Both the position numbers and the translations under genes were made by a program. From assembly GCA_030824835.1 (NCBI GenBank), contig JAPJRA010000087.1:1-9683 (forward strand): DNA of 9,683 nt. Reading direction: 5' to 3'. Positions 1-5,768 of this stretch are shown in pieces; positions within the stretch are counted from its first letter, which is position 1, and every line of letters begins with the position of its first letter. The notes under the pieces were generated by a model. That model was not told where the DNA came from. It made no database searches and worked only from the letters and a program-made list of their open reading frames with translations. This DNA is from Geminicoccaceae bacterium. GTDB lineage: Bacteria > Pseudomonadota > Alphaproteobacteria > Geminicoccales > Geminicoccaceae.

Positions 1-756
1 GGCGAGAACGTGGCCTTCGGGCTGCCCGGCGGCGACCGCAGGCAGCGCGAGCAGCGCGTCGCGGACCTGCTGGCGGCCGTGAACATGGGCGCCTTCGCCA
101 AGGCCTACCCGCACACCCTGTCAGGTGGCGAGCAGCAGCGCGTGGCACTGGCCCGTGCCCTGGCGGCGGCACCGGAGGTCATGCTGCTCGACGAGGCTTT
201 CTCGGCACTGGACACCTCCCTGCGGGCCCAGGTGCGCGAGGAGACGCTGGCGCTGCTGCGCCAGTCCGGCGCGCCAACGCTGCTCGTGACCCATGACGCC
301 GAGGAGGCGATCCGCGTCGGCGACCGCATCCACGCCATGCTCGGCGGCCGTATCGTGCAGAGCGGCACGCCGTCGGAACTCTATTCCAGCCCGGTCAATC
401 CGTTCGTGGCCGGCTTCTTCGGTCCCGTGAATCGGTTCGAGGGCCGGGTGGTCGATGGCATGGTCGCTACCCCGGTGGGGACGGCGCCGGCTGGAAGCCT
501 GGCCGAGGGCGTGGCGGTTCAGGCGATCGTCCGGCCTGAAGCTTTGCGGGTCCATCGCCGCCCGGATGGCGGCGGCCTGCGTGCCCGGGTGCTGGTCAGG
601 CGCGATCTCGGCCCCGTGCACGTGCTGCGCCTGCGCCTGGACGACGGCAACAGCATCAAGGTGCGCCAGGCCGGGCAGATCGAGGCCGCCGTCGGCGAGG
701 AGGTCGCCATCGAGCTGGACCCACGCCACCTTTTCGTCTACGCGGCCGGCGATTGA
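1..756 (+). CDS. ABC transporter ATP-binding protein, FbpC/PotA/CysA type (5' end outside the window)
   Basis: This is the C-terminal 251 residues of an importer ATPase that would power uptake of ferric iron, polyamine, sulfate or a similar solute with a membrane permease and a periplasmic binding protein. The Walker A motif lies before the window. Visible parts are the signature LSGGEQQR at about residues 40-47 of the fragment, Walker B VMLLDE at 60-65, the D-loop SALD at 68-71 and the H-loop histidine in VTHD at about 98. A TOBE-like domain follows from about residue 150, with the typical phrase VRPEALRV, and probably senses substrate or regulates the complex. The frame is open from base 1, so the gene is cut by the window edge rather than broken. 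The substrate cannot be assigned; FbpC-like is the best guess from the short regulatory region. It is followed by 102 noncoding bases and then tatA, so it probably belongs to a separate transport operon to the left. Confidence 0.9.
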   Translation, partial: GENVAFGLPGGDRRQREQRVADLLAAVNMGAFAKAYPHTLSGGEQQRVALARALAAAPEVMLLDEAFSALDTSLRAQVREETLALLRQSGAPTLLVTHDAEEAIRVGDRIHAMLGGRIVQSGTPSELYSSPVNPFVAGFFGPVNRFEGRVVDGMVATPVGTAPAGSLAEGVAVQAIVRPEALRVHRRPDGGGLRARVLVRRDLGPVHVLRLRLDDGNSIKVRQAGQIEAAVGEEVAIELDPRHLFVYAAGD

Positions 757-757
757 C

Positions 758-783
758 TCCGGCGCCGTTGCTCCGGGGCCGGA
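758..783 (+). terminator. possible weak terminator hairpin after the ABC ATPase gene
   Basis: TCCGGC (758-763) and GCCGGA (778-783) are perfect inverted repeats around a 14-base loop. They begin one base after the stop codon and are followed by AGTTT. The stem is only six pairs, the loop is long and the T tract has three bases, so this is a weak call from position and symmetry alone. Confidence 0.25.
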
Positions 784-826
784 AGTTTGCCACAAGCTTG
801 CCCAGCCTGCTCGGGGCCGCCGATCG

Positions 827-842
827 GGTGTTGAGGTGTTGA
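827..842 (+). repeat. perfect tandem 8-bp direct repeat before tatA
   Basis: GGTGTTGA occurs twice with no spacer (827-834 and 835-842), ending five bases before the tatA ribosome binding site. It could be a regulator half-site pair or a replication-slippage product. No known binding motif is recognised. Confidence 0.5.
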
Positions 843-858
843 TGGCCAGGAGTTCAGG

Positions 859-1098
859 ATGAGCATCGGTATCTGGCAGATCCTCTTGATCCTGCTCATC
901 GTCGTGATGATCTTCGGCGCGGGCACGCTGCCTACCGTCATGGGAGATCTGGCCAAGAGCATCAAGAGCTTCAAGGCCGGCATCAAATCCGATGACGAGC
1001 CACCGCCGCCACCACCACCACCCCCGCAGACCATTCCCATCGACCCGGCCCCGGCGGCAGCGCCGACGGCCAAGAGGGACGAGCAAGCGAGCAGCTGA
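859..1098 (+). CDS. tatA: Sec-independent (twin-arginine) translocase subunit TatA
   Basis: TatA is the small inner-membrane protein that multimerises at TatBC to let folded, RR-signal-bearing proteins cross the membrane. The 79-residue product has the family layout: a short N-terminal transmembrane helix (about residues 5-19), the FG hinge at F19-G20, and an amphipathic helix (about 24-43) with the conserved feel of LMGDLAKSIKSFK. A DDE acidic cluster follows, then nine prolines in a row (48-56) and a Pro/Ala tail ending in charged residues. The start ATG has AGGAG at 848-852, six bases upstream, so it is well supported. Length is normal for TatA. It is the first gene of tatABC and is 27 bases from tatB. 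No convincing sigma-70-like promoter was found in the 102-base gap upstream. The nine-proline run is unusual and would be expected to need EF-P for smooth translation. Confidence 0.95.
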   Translation: MSIGIWQILLILLIVVMIFGAGTLPTVMGDLAKSIKSFKAGIKSDDEPPPPPPPPPQTIPIDPAPAAAPTAKRDEQASS

Positions 1099-1125
1099 GC
1101 CCGCGCATACTTCGGAGAACGGTCG

Positions 1126-1632
1126 ATGCTCGACATCGGCTGGTCGGAGATGGCCGTCATCTTGATGGTCGCCCTGATCGTCATCGGACCCAAGGACCTA
1201 CCTCGTGTCGCCCGGACCGTCGGCAAGTGGACGGGCAAGGCACGGGCCATGGCGCGCGAGTTCCAGCGCTCGCTCGACGACATGGCGCGCGAGGCGGAGC
1301 TGCAGGACATCAAGTCCGAGATGGACAAGCTCAGTCGGGTGGATGTCCGCCACCGGCTCGAGGAGACCATCGACCCCGCGGGCGAGATACGCCGGGGTCT
1401 GGCCGCCCCGGACTATCAAGGTACGGAGCGCGAAGGGCCGGAGTACGACGAGCCAGAGTTCGACGAGCCGGATGATGACGAGGCCAAGCCGTCGAAGGCC
1501 GTCACCACGCCAGCGCCGGCGGCGCCGCATCCGGCACCCGTGCCGGCGGCATCCCTGCCGGCCCCGGGTCCGCCAGCCCAGCCGGTGCCGGCCCAGCCAC
1601 CAGCGAAGCCGACGGGAATCGAGAACAGCTGA
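1126..1632 (+). CDS. tatB: Twin-arginine translocase subunit TatB
   Basis: TatB pairs with TatC to form the receptor that binds twin-arginine signal peptides. The N-terminus MLDIGWSEM has the conserved glutamate at position 8 in the membrane helix (about 5-20), followed by the GPKDLP hinge (21-26) that marks TatB. A long charged amphipathic helix runs to about residue 80. The rest of the 168-residue protein is low complexity: an acidic stretch with repeated DEP units (about 107-119) and then a Pro/Ala tail to the end. The start has GGAGA at 1114-1118, seven bases upstream. The stop codon overlaps the tatC start by one base (TGATG), which suggests translational coupling. The tail is expected to be disordered and poorly conserved. 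Confidence 0.95.
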   Translation: MLDIGWSEMAVILMVALIVIGPKDLPRVARTVGKWTGKARAMAREFQRSLDDMAREAELQDIKSEMDKLSRVDVRHRLEETIDPAGEIRRGLAAPDYQGTEREGPEYDEPEFDEPDDDEAKPSKAVTTPAPAAPHPAPVPAASLPAPGPPAQPVPAQPPAKPTGIENS

Positions 1633-2480
1633 TGGCGATCATCAAGGACATCGACGAGCGCGAGATGCCCCTGCTCGACCACCTGGTCGAGCTGCGCAAC
1701 CGGCTCATGTACGCCGCCGCGGCCATCCTGGTCTGTTTCCTCGTCTGTTACTTTTTCGCCGCCGAGATCTATGCCTTCCTGGTCCACCCCCTGGCCAAGA
1801 TCTACCAGGAGATGGGCTACGGCGACCGGCGGATGATCTATACCGGCCTGACGGAGGCGTTCTTCACCTACGTCAAGGTCGCGTTCTGGGCCGGGGCGTT
1901 CATCGCTTTTCCCTTCGTCGCGATCCAGCTCTGGCTGTTCATCGCTCCCGGCCTCTACAAGAACGAGAAGGAGGCCTTTCTCCCGTTTCTGGTGGCGACG
2001 CCGGTCCTGTTCTTCATCGGCGGTGCATTCGTCTACTATTTCGTCTTCCCGATGGCGTGGAAGTTCTTCCTAAGCTTCGAGACGCCGGTGGCCGAGCCTG
2101 GTGGCCTGCCCATCCAGCTCGAGGCCCGCGTCGGCGAGTATCTCGACCTGGTGATGAAGCTGATCTTCGCTTTCGGGATCGCCTTCCAGCTGCCGGTCGG
2201 GCTCACGCTCCTGGGCAAGGTCGGCATCGTCTCGTCCGAGCAGCTGGCGAGCGGACGCCGCTACGCCATCGTGTTGATGTTCATCGCGGCCGCGATCCTG
2301 ACCCCGCCGGACGTGATCAGCCAGTGCTCTCTGGCCGTGCCTCTGCTGATCCTCTACGAGATCTCGATCTGGCTCGTGCGAGGCATCGAGAAGCGCAAGG
2401 CTGCGGCCGAGGCCGCCGAGGCCGCGGCGGAAGCCGCCGCCGAGAAGGCGTCGGGCAGCGACATCAAACCGGCCGACTGA
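1632..2480 (+). CDS. tatC: Twin-arginine translocase subunit TatC
   Basis: TatC is the six-helix inner-membrane core of the Tat translocon and directly binds the twin-arginine motif. The 282-residue sequence carries the family landmarks in order: the N-terminal cytosolic motif [14 protein letters not shown] (residues 12-25), the first-loop motif [11 protein letters not shown] (103-113) with the conserved glutamate E112, the conserved proline in the third helix (P140), and TPPD (224-227) near the fifth/sixth helices, followed by YE at 242-243. Six hydrophobic segments fit the usual topology. A non-standard C-terminal tail (about 256-272) is almost only Ala and Glu, likely a cytosolic helix. 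The start overlaps the tatB stop. serS begins 13 bases after its stop. Confidence 0.97.
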   Translation: MAIIKDIDEREMPLLDHLVELRNRLMYAAAAILVCFLVCYFFAAEIYAFLVHPLAKIYQEMGYGDRRMIYTGLTEAFFTYVKVAFWAGAFIAFPFVAIQLWLFIAPGLYKNEKEAFLPFLVATPVLFFIGGAFVYYFVFPMAWKFFLSFETPVAEPGGLPIQLEARVGEYLDLVMKLIFAFGIAFQLPVGLTLLGKVGIVSSEQLASGRRYAIVLMFIAAAILTPPDVISQCSLAVPLLILYEISIWLVRGIEKRKAAAEAAEAAAEAAAEKASGSDIKPAD

Positions 2481-2493
2481 GACAGAGGCGTTC

Positions 2494-3774
2494 GTGATCG
2501 ACCTGAAATGGCTGCGTGACCATCCCGAGGCGTTCGACCGCGCGTTGGCCCGACGCGGCCTGGCGCCGGCGGCTGCCGGCGTGCTCGAGCTCGATGCCGC
2601 ACGCCGCGAGCTCGAGACCCGGCTGCAAGAGGATCAGGCGACCCGCAACCGCCTGTCGCGCGAGATCGGCCAACGCTCGGCCAAGGGCGAGCGCCCGACG
2701 CCCGAGCTGCTGGCCGAGATGACGGTGCTGAAGGAGCGGATCCGCGAGGGCGAGGACGGCTTGCGCGAGCTGGCGGCCCGGCTCGACGCGCTGGTGCCGA
2801 CCTTTCCCAATGTCCTGGCCGACGAGGTTCCGGACGGACCCGACGAGAGTCACAATGTCGAGCTGCGCCGGTGGGGCAGCCCGCGGAACTTCGCCTTCAC
2901 GCCGCTGCCGCACGAGGAGCTGGGGGCCGGGCTCGGGATGGATTTCGGCCGCGGGGCGCGGCTGTCCGGTGCTCGGTTCGTCGTGCTGTGGGACCAGCTC
3001 GCCGCGCTCGAGCGGGCCCTCGGGCAGTTCATGCTGGCGCTGCAGACCGAGGAGCACGGCTACACCGAGGTGGCGGTCCCCTATCTCGTCCGCGACGAGG
3101 CGGTGTTCGGCACCGGCCAGCTGCCGAAGTTCGCCGACGATCTGTTCCGCACCAACAGCGGGCATTGGCTGATCCCGACCTCGGAGGTGCCACTGACCAA
3201 CCTCGCCGCCGGCGAGATCCTGGACGAGGCCAAGCTGCCGCTGCGGGTCACGGCGCTGACGCCCTGCTTCCGGCTCGAGGCCGGGGCCGCCGGCAAGGAC
3301 ACTAAGGGCATGATCCGACAGCACCAGTTCAGCAAGGTCGAGCTGGTCGGCATCACCACGCCCGAGCAGTCGGCGGCCGAGCAGGAGCGGATGGTCGGCT
3401 GCGCCGAGGCGGTGCTGCAGCGGCTGGAGCTGCCCTATCGCGTGATGGCCCTGGCCGCGGGCGATACCGGCTTCGGCGCGCGCCGGACCCTGGACCTCGA
3501 GGTCTGGCTGCCGGGGCAGGGCGCCTACCGCGAGATCTCCAGCTGCTCGAACTGCGGCGACTTCCAGGCGCGCCGGATGAACTCCCGCTGCCGGGCCAAG
3601 GACGCGAAGCAGACGCGCTTCGTGCACACGCTCAACGGCTCTGGCCTGGCGGTCGGGCGGACGCTGATCGCCGTGCTCGAGAACTACCAGGAAGCCGACG
3701 GCAGCATCACCGTGCCGGCGGCGCTGCGCCCGTTGCTGCGCGGCCGCGACCGCATCACCCCCGGGGAGCGCTGA
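2494..3774 (+). CDS. serS: Seryl-tRNA synthetase
   Basis: This cytoplasmic class II synthetase charges tRNA-Ser (and tRNA-Sec where present) with serine using ATP. The 426-residue length is normal. The N-terminal part (about 28-100) is the long helical arm that contacts the tRNA variable arm. The serine-binding TSE triad is at 229-231, motif 2 is around FRLE (259-262) continuing to RQHQFSKVE, the phrase EISSCSNC is at 347-354, and motif 3 is [10 protein letters not shown] with its arginine at 389. The start is GTG, chosen because the N-terminus [12 protein letters not shown] is family-typical and AGAGG lies five bases upstream. The gene is 13 bases after tatC and 3 bases before surE. Co-transcription with tat is inferred from spacing, and this neighbourhood is common in alphaproteobacteria. 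Confidence 0.98.
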   Translation: MIDLKWLRDHPEAFDRALARRGLAPAAAGVLELDAARRELETRLQEDQATRNRLSREIGQRSAKGERPTPELLAEMTVLKERIREGEDGLRELAARLDALVPTFPNVLADEVPDGPDESHNVELRRWGSPRNFAFTPLPHEELGAGLGMDFGRGARLSGARFVVLWDQLAALERALGQFMLALQTEEHGYTEVAVPYLVRDEAVFGTGQLPKFADDLFRTNSGHWLIPTSEVPLTNLAAGEILDEAKLPLRVTALTPCFRLEAGAAGKDTKGMIRQHQFSKVELVGITTPEQSAAEQERMVGCAEAVLQRLELPYRVMALAAGDTGFGARRTLDLEVWLPGQGAYREISSCSNCGDFQARRMNSRCRAKDAKQTRFVHTLNGSGLAVGRTLIAVLENYQEADGSITVPAALRPLLRGRDRITPGER

Positions 3775-3777
3775 GCG

Positions 3778-4536
3778 ATGGCGCCACGCATTCTGATCAG
3801 CAACGACGACGGCATCAACGCGGTCGGCATCAAGACCTTGGAGAGGATAGCCCGGGCGGTGAGCGACGATGTCTGGGTGGTGGCGCCGGAGACCAACCAG
3901 AGCGGCGCCGCCCATTCCCTGACCCTGAGCCGACCGCTGCGCGTGCGCCGGGTGGGCGAGCGCCATTTCGCGGTCGACGGCACGCCGACCGACTGTGTGC
4001 TGATCGCCCTGCAGCGGATCATCCAGGACAGGCCGGTCGACCTCGTGCTGTCGGGCATCAACCACGGCGCCAATCTAGGCGAGGACGTCACCTATTCCGG
4101 CACGGTGGCGGCAGCCATGGAAGCCACCCTGTTCAAGGTGCCGGCGGTGGCCTTCAGCCAGGTCTGCGAGAGCCGCCAGCACATTAAGTGGGCGACGGCG
4201 GAGCGGTATGCGCCGCGGGTGATCGAGCGGCTGCTGACCACGCCGTGGCCCGAGGACGTGCTGGTCAACGTCAATTTCCCGGACGTGGCGGCCGACGAGG
4301 TCGCGGGCATCCAGGTGACGACCCAAGGCAAGCGCAAGATCGGCGACACGCTGCTCGAGCGGCTGGACCCGCGCGGCGAGCCCTATCTGTGGATCGGCGC
4401 CCTGCGGGAGTCGGCAGAGCCGGGCGAGGGGACTGATCTCGCCGCCATCGCCGAGCGCTGCGTGTCGGTGACGCCGGTCCATCTCGACATGACCCACCAT
4501 GCCAGCCTGGAGACCTTTCGCCAGCGGATGGGCTAG
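3778..4536 (+). CDS. surE: 5'/3'-nucleotidase SurE
   Basis: SurE is a metal-dependent phosphatase acting on nucleoside monophosphates (and in some species polyphosphate), linked to stationary-phase survival. The 252-residue protein begins with the diagnostic ISNDDG, giving metal ligands D10 and D11. The other expected ligands are S42 in NQSGA and N95 in SGINHG. The segment VDGTPTDCV (66-74) is also characteristic. The start ATG is three bases after the serS stop and has GGGGAG at 3763-3768 within the end of serS, nine bases upstream, so translation is probably coupled. In related genomes pcm (isoaspartate repair methyltransferase) commonly follows surE, but here the next gene is the NlpD-like lipoprotein. 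Confidence 0.97.
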   Translation: MAPRILISNDDGINAVGIKTLERIARAVSDDVWVVAPETNQSGAAHSLTLSRPLRVRRVGERHFAVDGTPTDCVLIALQRIIQDRPVDLVLSGINHGANLGEDVTYSGTVAAAMEATLFKVPAVAFSQVCESRQHIKWATAERYAPRVIERLLTTPWPEDVLVNVNFPDVAADEVAGIQVTTQGKRKIGDTLLERLDPRGEPYLWIGALRESAEPGEGTDLAAIAERCVSVTPVHLDMTHHASLETFRQRMG

Positions 4537-4553
4537 ACGGGGGCCGACATTAT

Positions 4554-4561
4554 CCCTAGGG
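4554..4561. repeat. 8-bp palindrome containing CTAG after surE
   Basis: CCCTAGGG is a perfect palindrome 17 bases after the surE stop. CTAG is a rare tetranucleotide in many bacteria, so a symmetric site holding it in a gap may be a protein-binding site. This rests only on symmetry. Confidence 0.25.
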
Positions 4562-4666
4562 TAGTGCCGATACCGATTGCGCTGCTGATGATGCATCGAG
4601 AGCACAGTTGGCGGCTGGGAAGCCGTTCCGCTTGCTTGCCCTCCACCGATGGGACCCCGTAACGTG

Positions 4667-4685
4667 GGACAAACGGCGTTTGTCC
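4667..4685. promoter_or_regulatory. perfect inverted repeat in the nlpD leader
   Basis: GGACAAAC (4667-4674) and GTTTGTCC (4678-4685) are perfect inverted repeats with a 3-base centre. The right arm ends 17 bases before the nlpD start and only three bases before its Shine-Dalgarno. It is not followed by a T run, so an intrinsic terminator is unlikely. An operator for a dimeric regulator, or an mRNA hairpin that affects translation of the lipoprotein, are the two plausible roles. No named motif is recognised. Confidence 0.45.
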
Positions 4686-4688
4686 GCC

Positions 4689-4694
4689 AGGGAG
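4689..4694 (+). promoter_or_regulatory. Shine-Dalgarno that fixes the nlpD start
   Basis: AGGGAG lies eight bases before the ATG at 4703. It supports that start over the in-frame ATG at 4649, which would put 18 polar residues ahead of the lipoprotein signal and would place the inverted repeat inside the coding region. Confidence 0.7.
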
Positions 4695-4702
4695 CGGGTT
4701 CG

Positions 4703-5635
4703 ATGCGCGTGAATTGGGCCATCTTGCTGATGCTCGGCGTGGGTGGATGCACCCAGTATCAGCCGGTCGGCTGGGACGGTCATGGCAGCTGGGTTGCCGC
4801 TCGCGCCGCAGCCAACCAGCAGCGACCGGCGGCTGGCGCCCGCACTGCTTCCGCATCCTATCCAGGCCGGCATGTCGTGCGACCGGGCGAGACGCTCTCC
4901 GAACTGGCCGTCCGCTACAAGACCACCACGAAATCGCTCGCCTCGGCCAACGGGATGCGGGCGCCTTACGCGGTGCAGACCGGGCAGATACTAGCCGTGC
5001 CGGTCACGTCACGGCAGCGGGCCCCGGCAGCGAGCCCGCCGCCCCGTGCGCCCGTGCTCGTGGCACGCGCCGCGAACCCGGACAACACGCCGGTGGCCCC
5101 GATCCGGGTTGCCTCGCTGGAGCCGATGGCCGCACCGATCCACGCGGTGGCGCTGGAGCCGCCGCCGATCGCGCCGGCAGCACTCAAGTCGACCGACGCC
5201 GCTGGGCCCGCGGCGCCGCCGCCGCTGTCGGGCGACGGCTTCCTGTGGCCCGTACGCGGCACCATCGCCAGCGCGTTCGGTCCGAAACCCAACGGCGCCC
5301 GCAACGACGGGATCAATATCCAGGCGCCTGAGGGCACGCCGGTGCTGGCGGCCGAGAATGGTGTCGTGCTCTACGCTGGGAACGAGATCCCGGGCTACGG
5401 CCGCATGCTGCTGATCGGCCACGCCGACGGTTTCATGACCGCCTATGCCCACAATCAAGAACTGCTGGTTGCCGTGGGCACCAAGGTGCGCCGTGGGCAA
5501 CCTGTGGCGACGGTAGGGCGAACCGGCGACGTCGCGACGCCGCAGCTGCACTTCGAGTTGCGCGACAACAAGGAGCCGATCGACCCGGTCGTGCATCTGG
5601 ACGGCGACGCGATGCGCGTCGCCAGTGTGAGCTGA
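4703..5635 (+). CDS. nlpD: NlpD/LppB-like lipoprotein with LysM and degenerate LytM (M23) domains
   Basis: This is a predicted outer-membrane lipoprotein of the NlpD family, which bind peptidoglycan and activate amidases that split the septum rather than cutting the wall themselves. The 310-residue product starts with a short signal peptide and a lipobox ending at C16 (VGGC). A LysM domain covers about 56-100. A Pro/Ala-rich linker (about 105-175) leads to a LytM domain from about 180 to 297, with GYGRMLLIGH and the conserved YAH. The zinc site is degenerate: the usual H-x3-D is N201...N205 and the H-x-H is Q281-L-H283, so hydrolase activity is unlikely. The ATG at 4703 is chosen because it places the signal peptide at the N-terminus and has AGGGAG eight bases upstream. 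It follows surE in the tat-serS-surE order; pcm is missing. An alternative name is DipM-like or a generic M23 protein. Confidence 0.88.
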   Translation: MRVNWAILLMLGVGGCTQYQPVGWDGHGSWVAARAAANQQRPAAGARTASASYPGRHVVRPGETLSELAVRYKTTTKSLASANGMRAPYAVQTGQILAVPVTSRQRAPAASPPPRAPVLVARAANPDNTPVAPIRVASLEPMAAPIHAVALEPPPIAPAALKSTDAAGPAAPPPLSGDGFLWPVRGTIASAFGPKPNGARNDGINIQAPEGTPVLAAENGVVLYAGNEIPGYGRMLLIGHADGFMTAYAHNQELLVAVGTKVRRGQPVATVGRTGDVATPQLHFELRDNKEPIDPVVHLDGDAMRVASVS

Positions 5636-5645
5636 GCTCGCTGGC

Positions 5646-5656
5646 CCTACCGTAGG
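5646..5656. repeat. short inverted repeat after nlpD
   Basis: CCTAC and GTAGG flank a single C, ten bases after the nlpD stop. With five-pair arms and no loop it is more like a small palindromic site than a terminator. Chance occurrence is quite possible. Confidence 0.2.
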
Positions 5657-5701
5657 TCGGTCGGGCTTGCAGTGCAGCATGGCCACGCGCTAGAGGGTTG
5701 G

Positions 5702-5730
5702 TCCGCAAACTGCGGAGTCCGGATTCGGAC
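5702..5730. repeat. two adjacent inverted repeats in the nlpD-flippase gap
   Basis: TCCGCA-AAC-TGCGGA (5702-5716) is immediately followed by GTCCG-GATT-CGGAC (5717-5730), two perfect hairpins with no bases between them. GTCCG also occurs at 5701-5705, so CGGAC at 5726-5730 could pair with either copy, giving mutually exclusive folds. The pair lies 66 bases after the nlpD stop and 38 bases before the flippase start. There is no T run, so a classical terminator is not clear. A leader regulatory structure or a terminator of another type is possible. Confidence 0.4.
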
Positions 5731-5768
5731 GCTGTTCCTCAAGTCTGTGGCGGAGGCGCAAGCCGGAC

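Noticed and set aside
757..858. A sigma-70-like promoter before tatA (TTGCTC at 768 with CACAAG at 791)
   Set aside because: The spacing is right but only about half of the consensus bases match, which is expected by chance.
121..1086. Minus-strand 321-codon open frame opposite the ABC ATPase and tatA genes
   Set aside because: It covers real genes on the other strand and shows the low-complexity composition of a shadow frame.
1205..2497. Plus-strand 430-codon frame overlapping tatB and tatC
   Set aside because: It is arginine-rich out-of-frame translation of recognised Tat genes.
2464..4065. Minus-strand 533-codon open frame opposite serS and surE
   Set aside because: It lies antisense to two clearly recognised genes, has no family-like sequence, is rich in Arg/Gly/Pro/His as expected from reading GC-rich codons backwards, and has no good start signal.
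4591..4662. 23-codon ORF in the surE-nlpD gap as a leader peptide
   Set aside because: It has no ribosome binding site and no run of regulatory codons.
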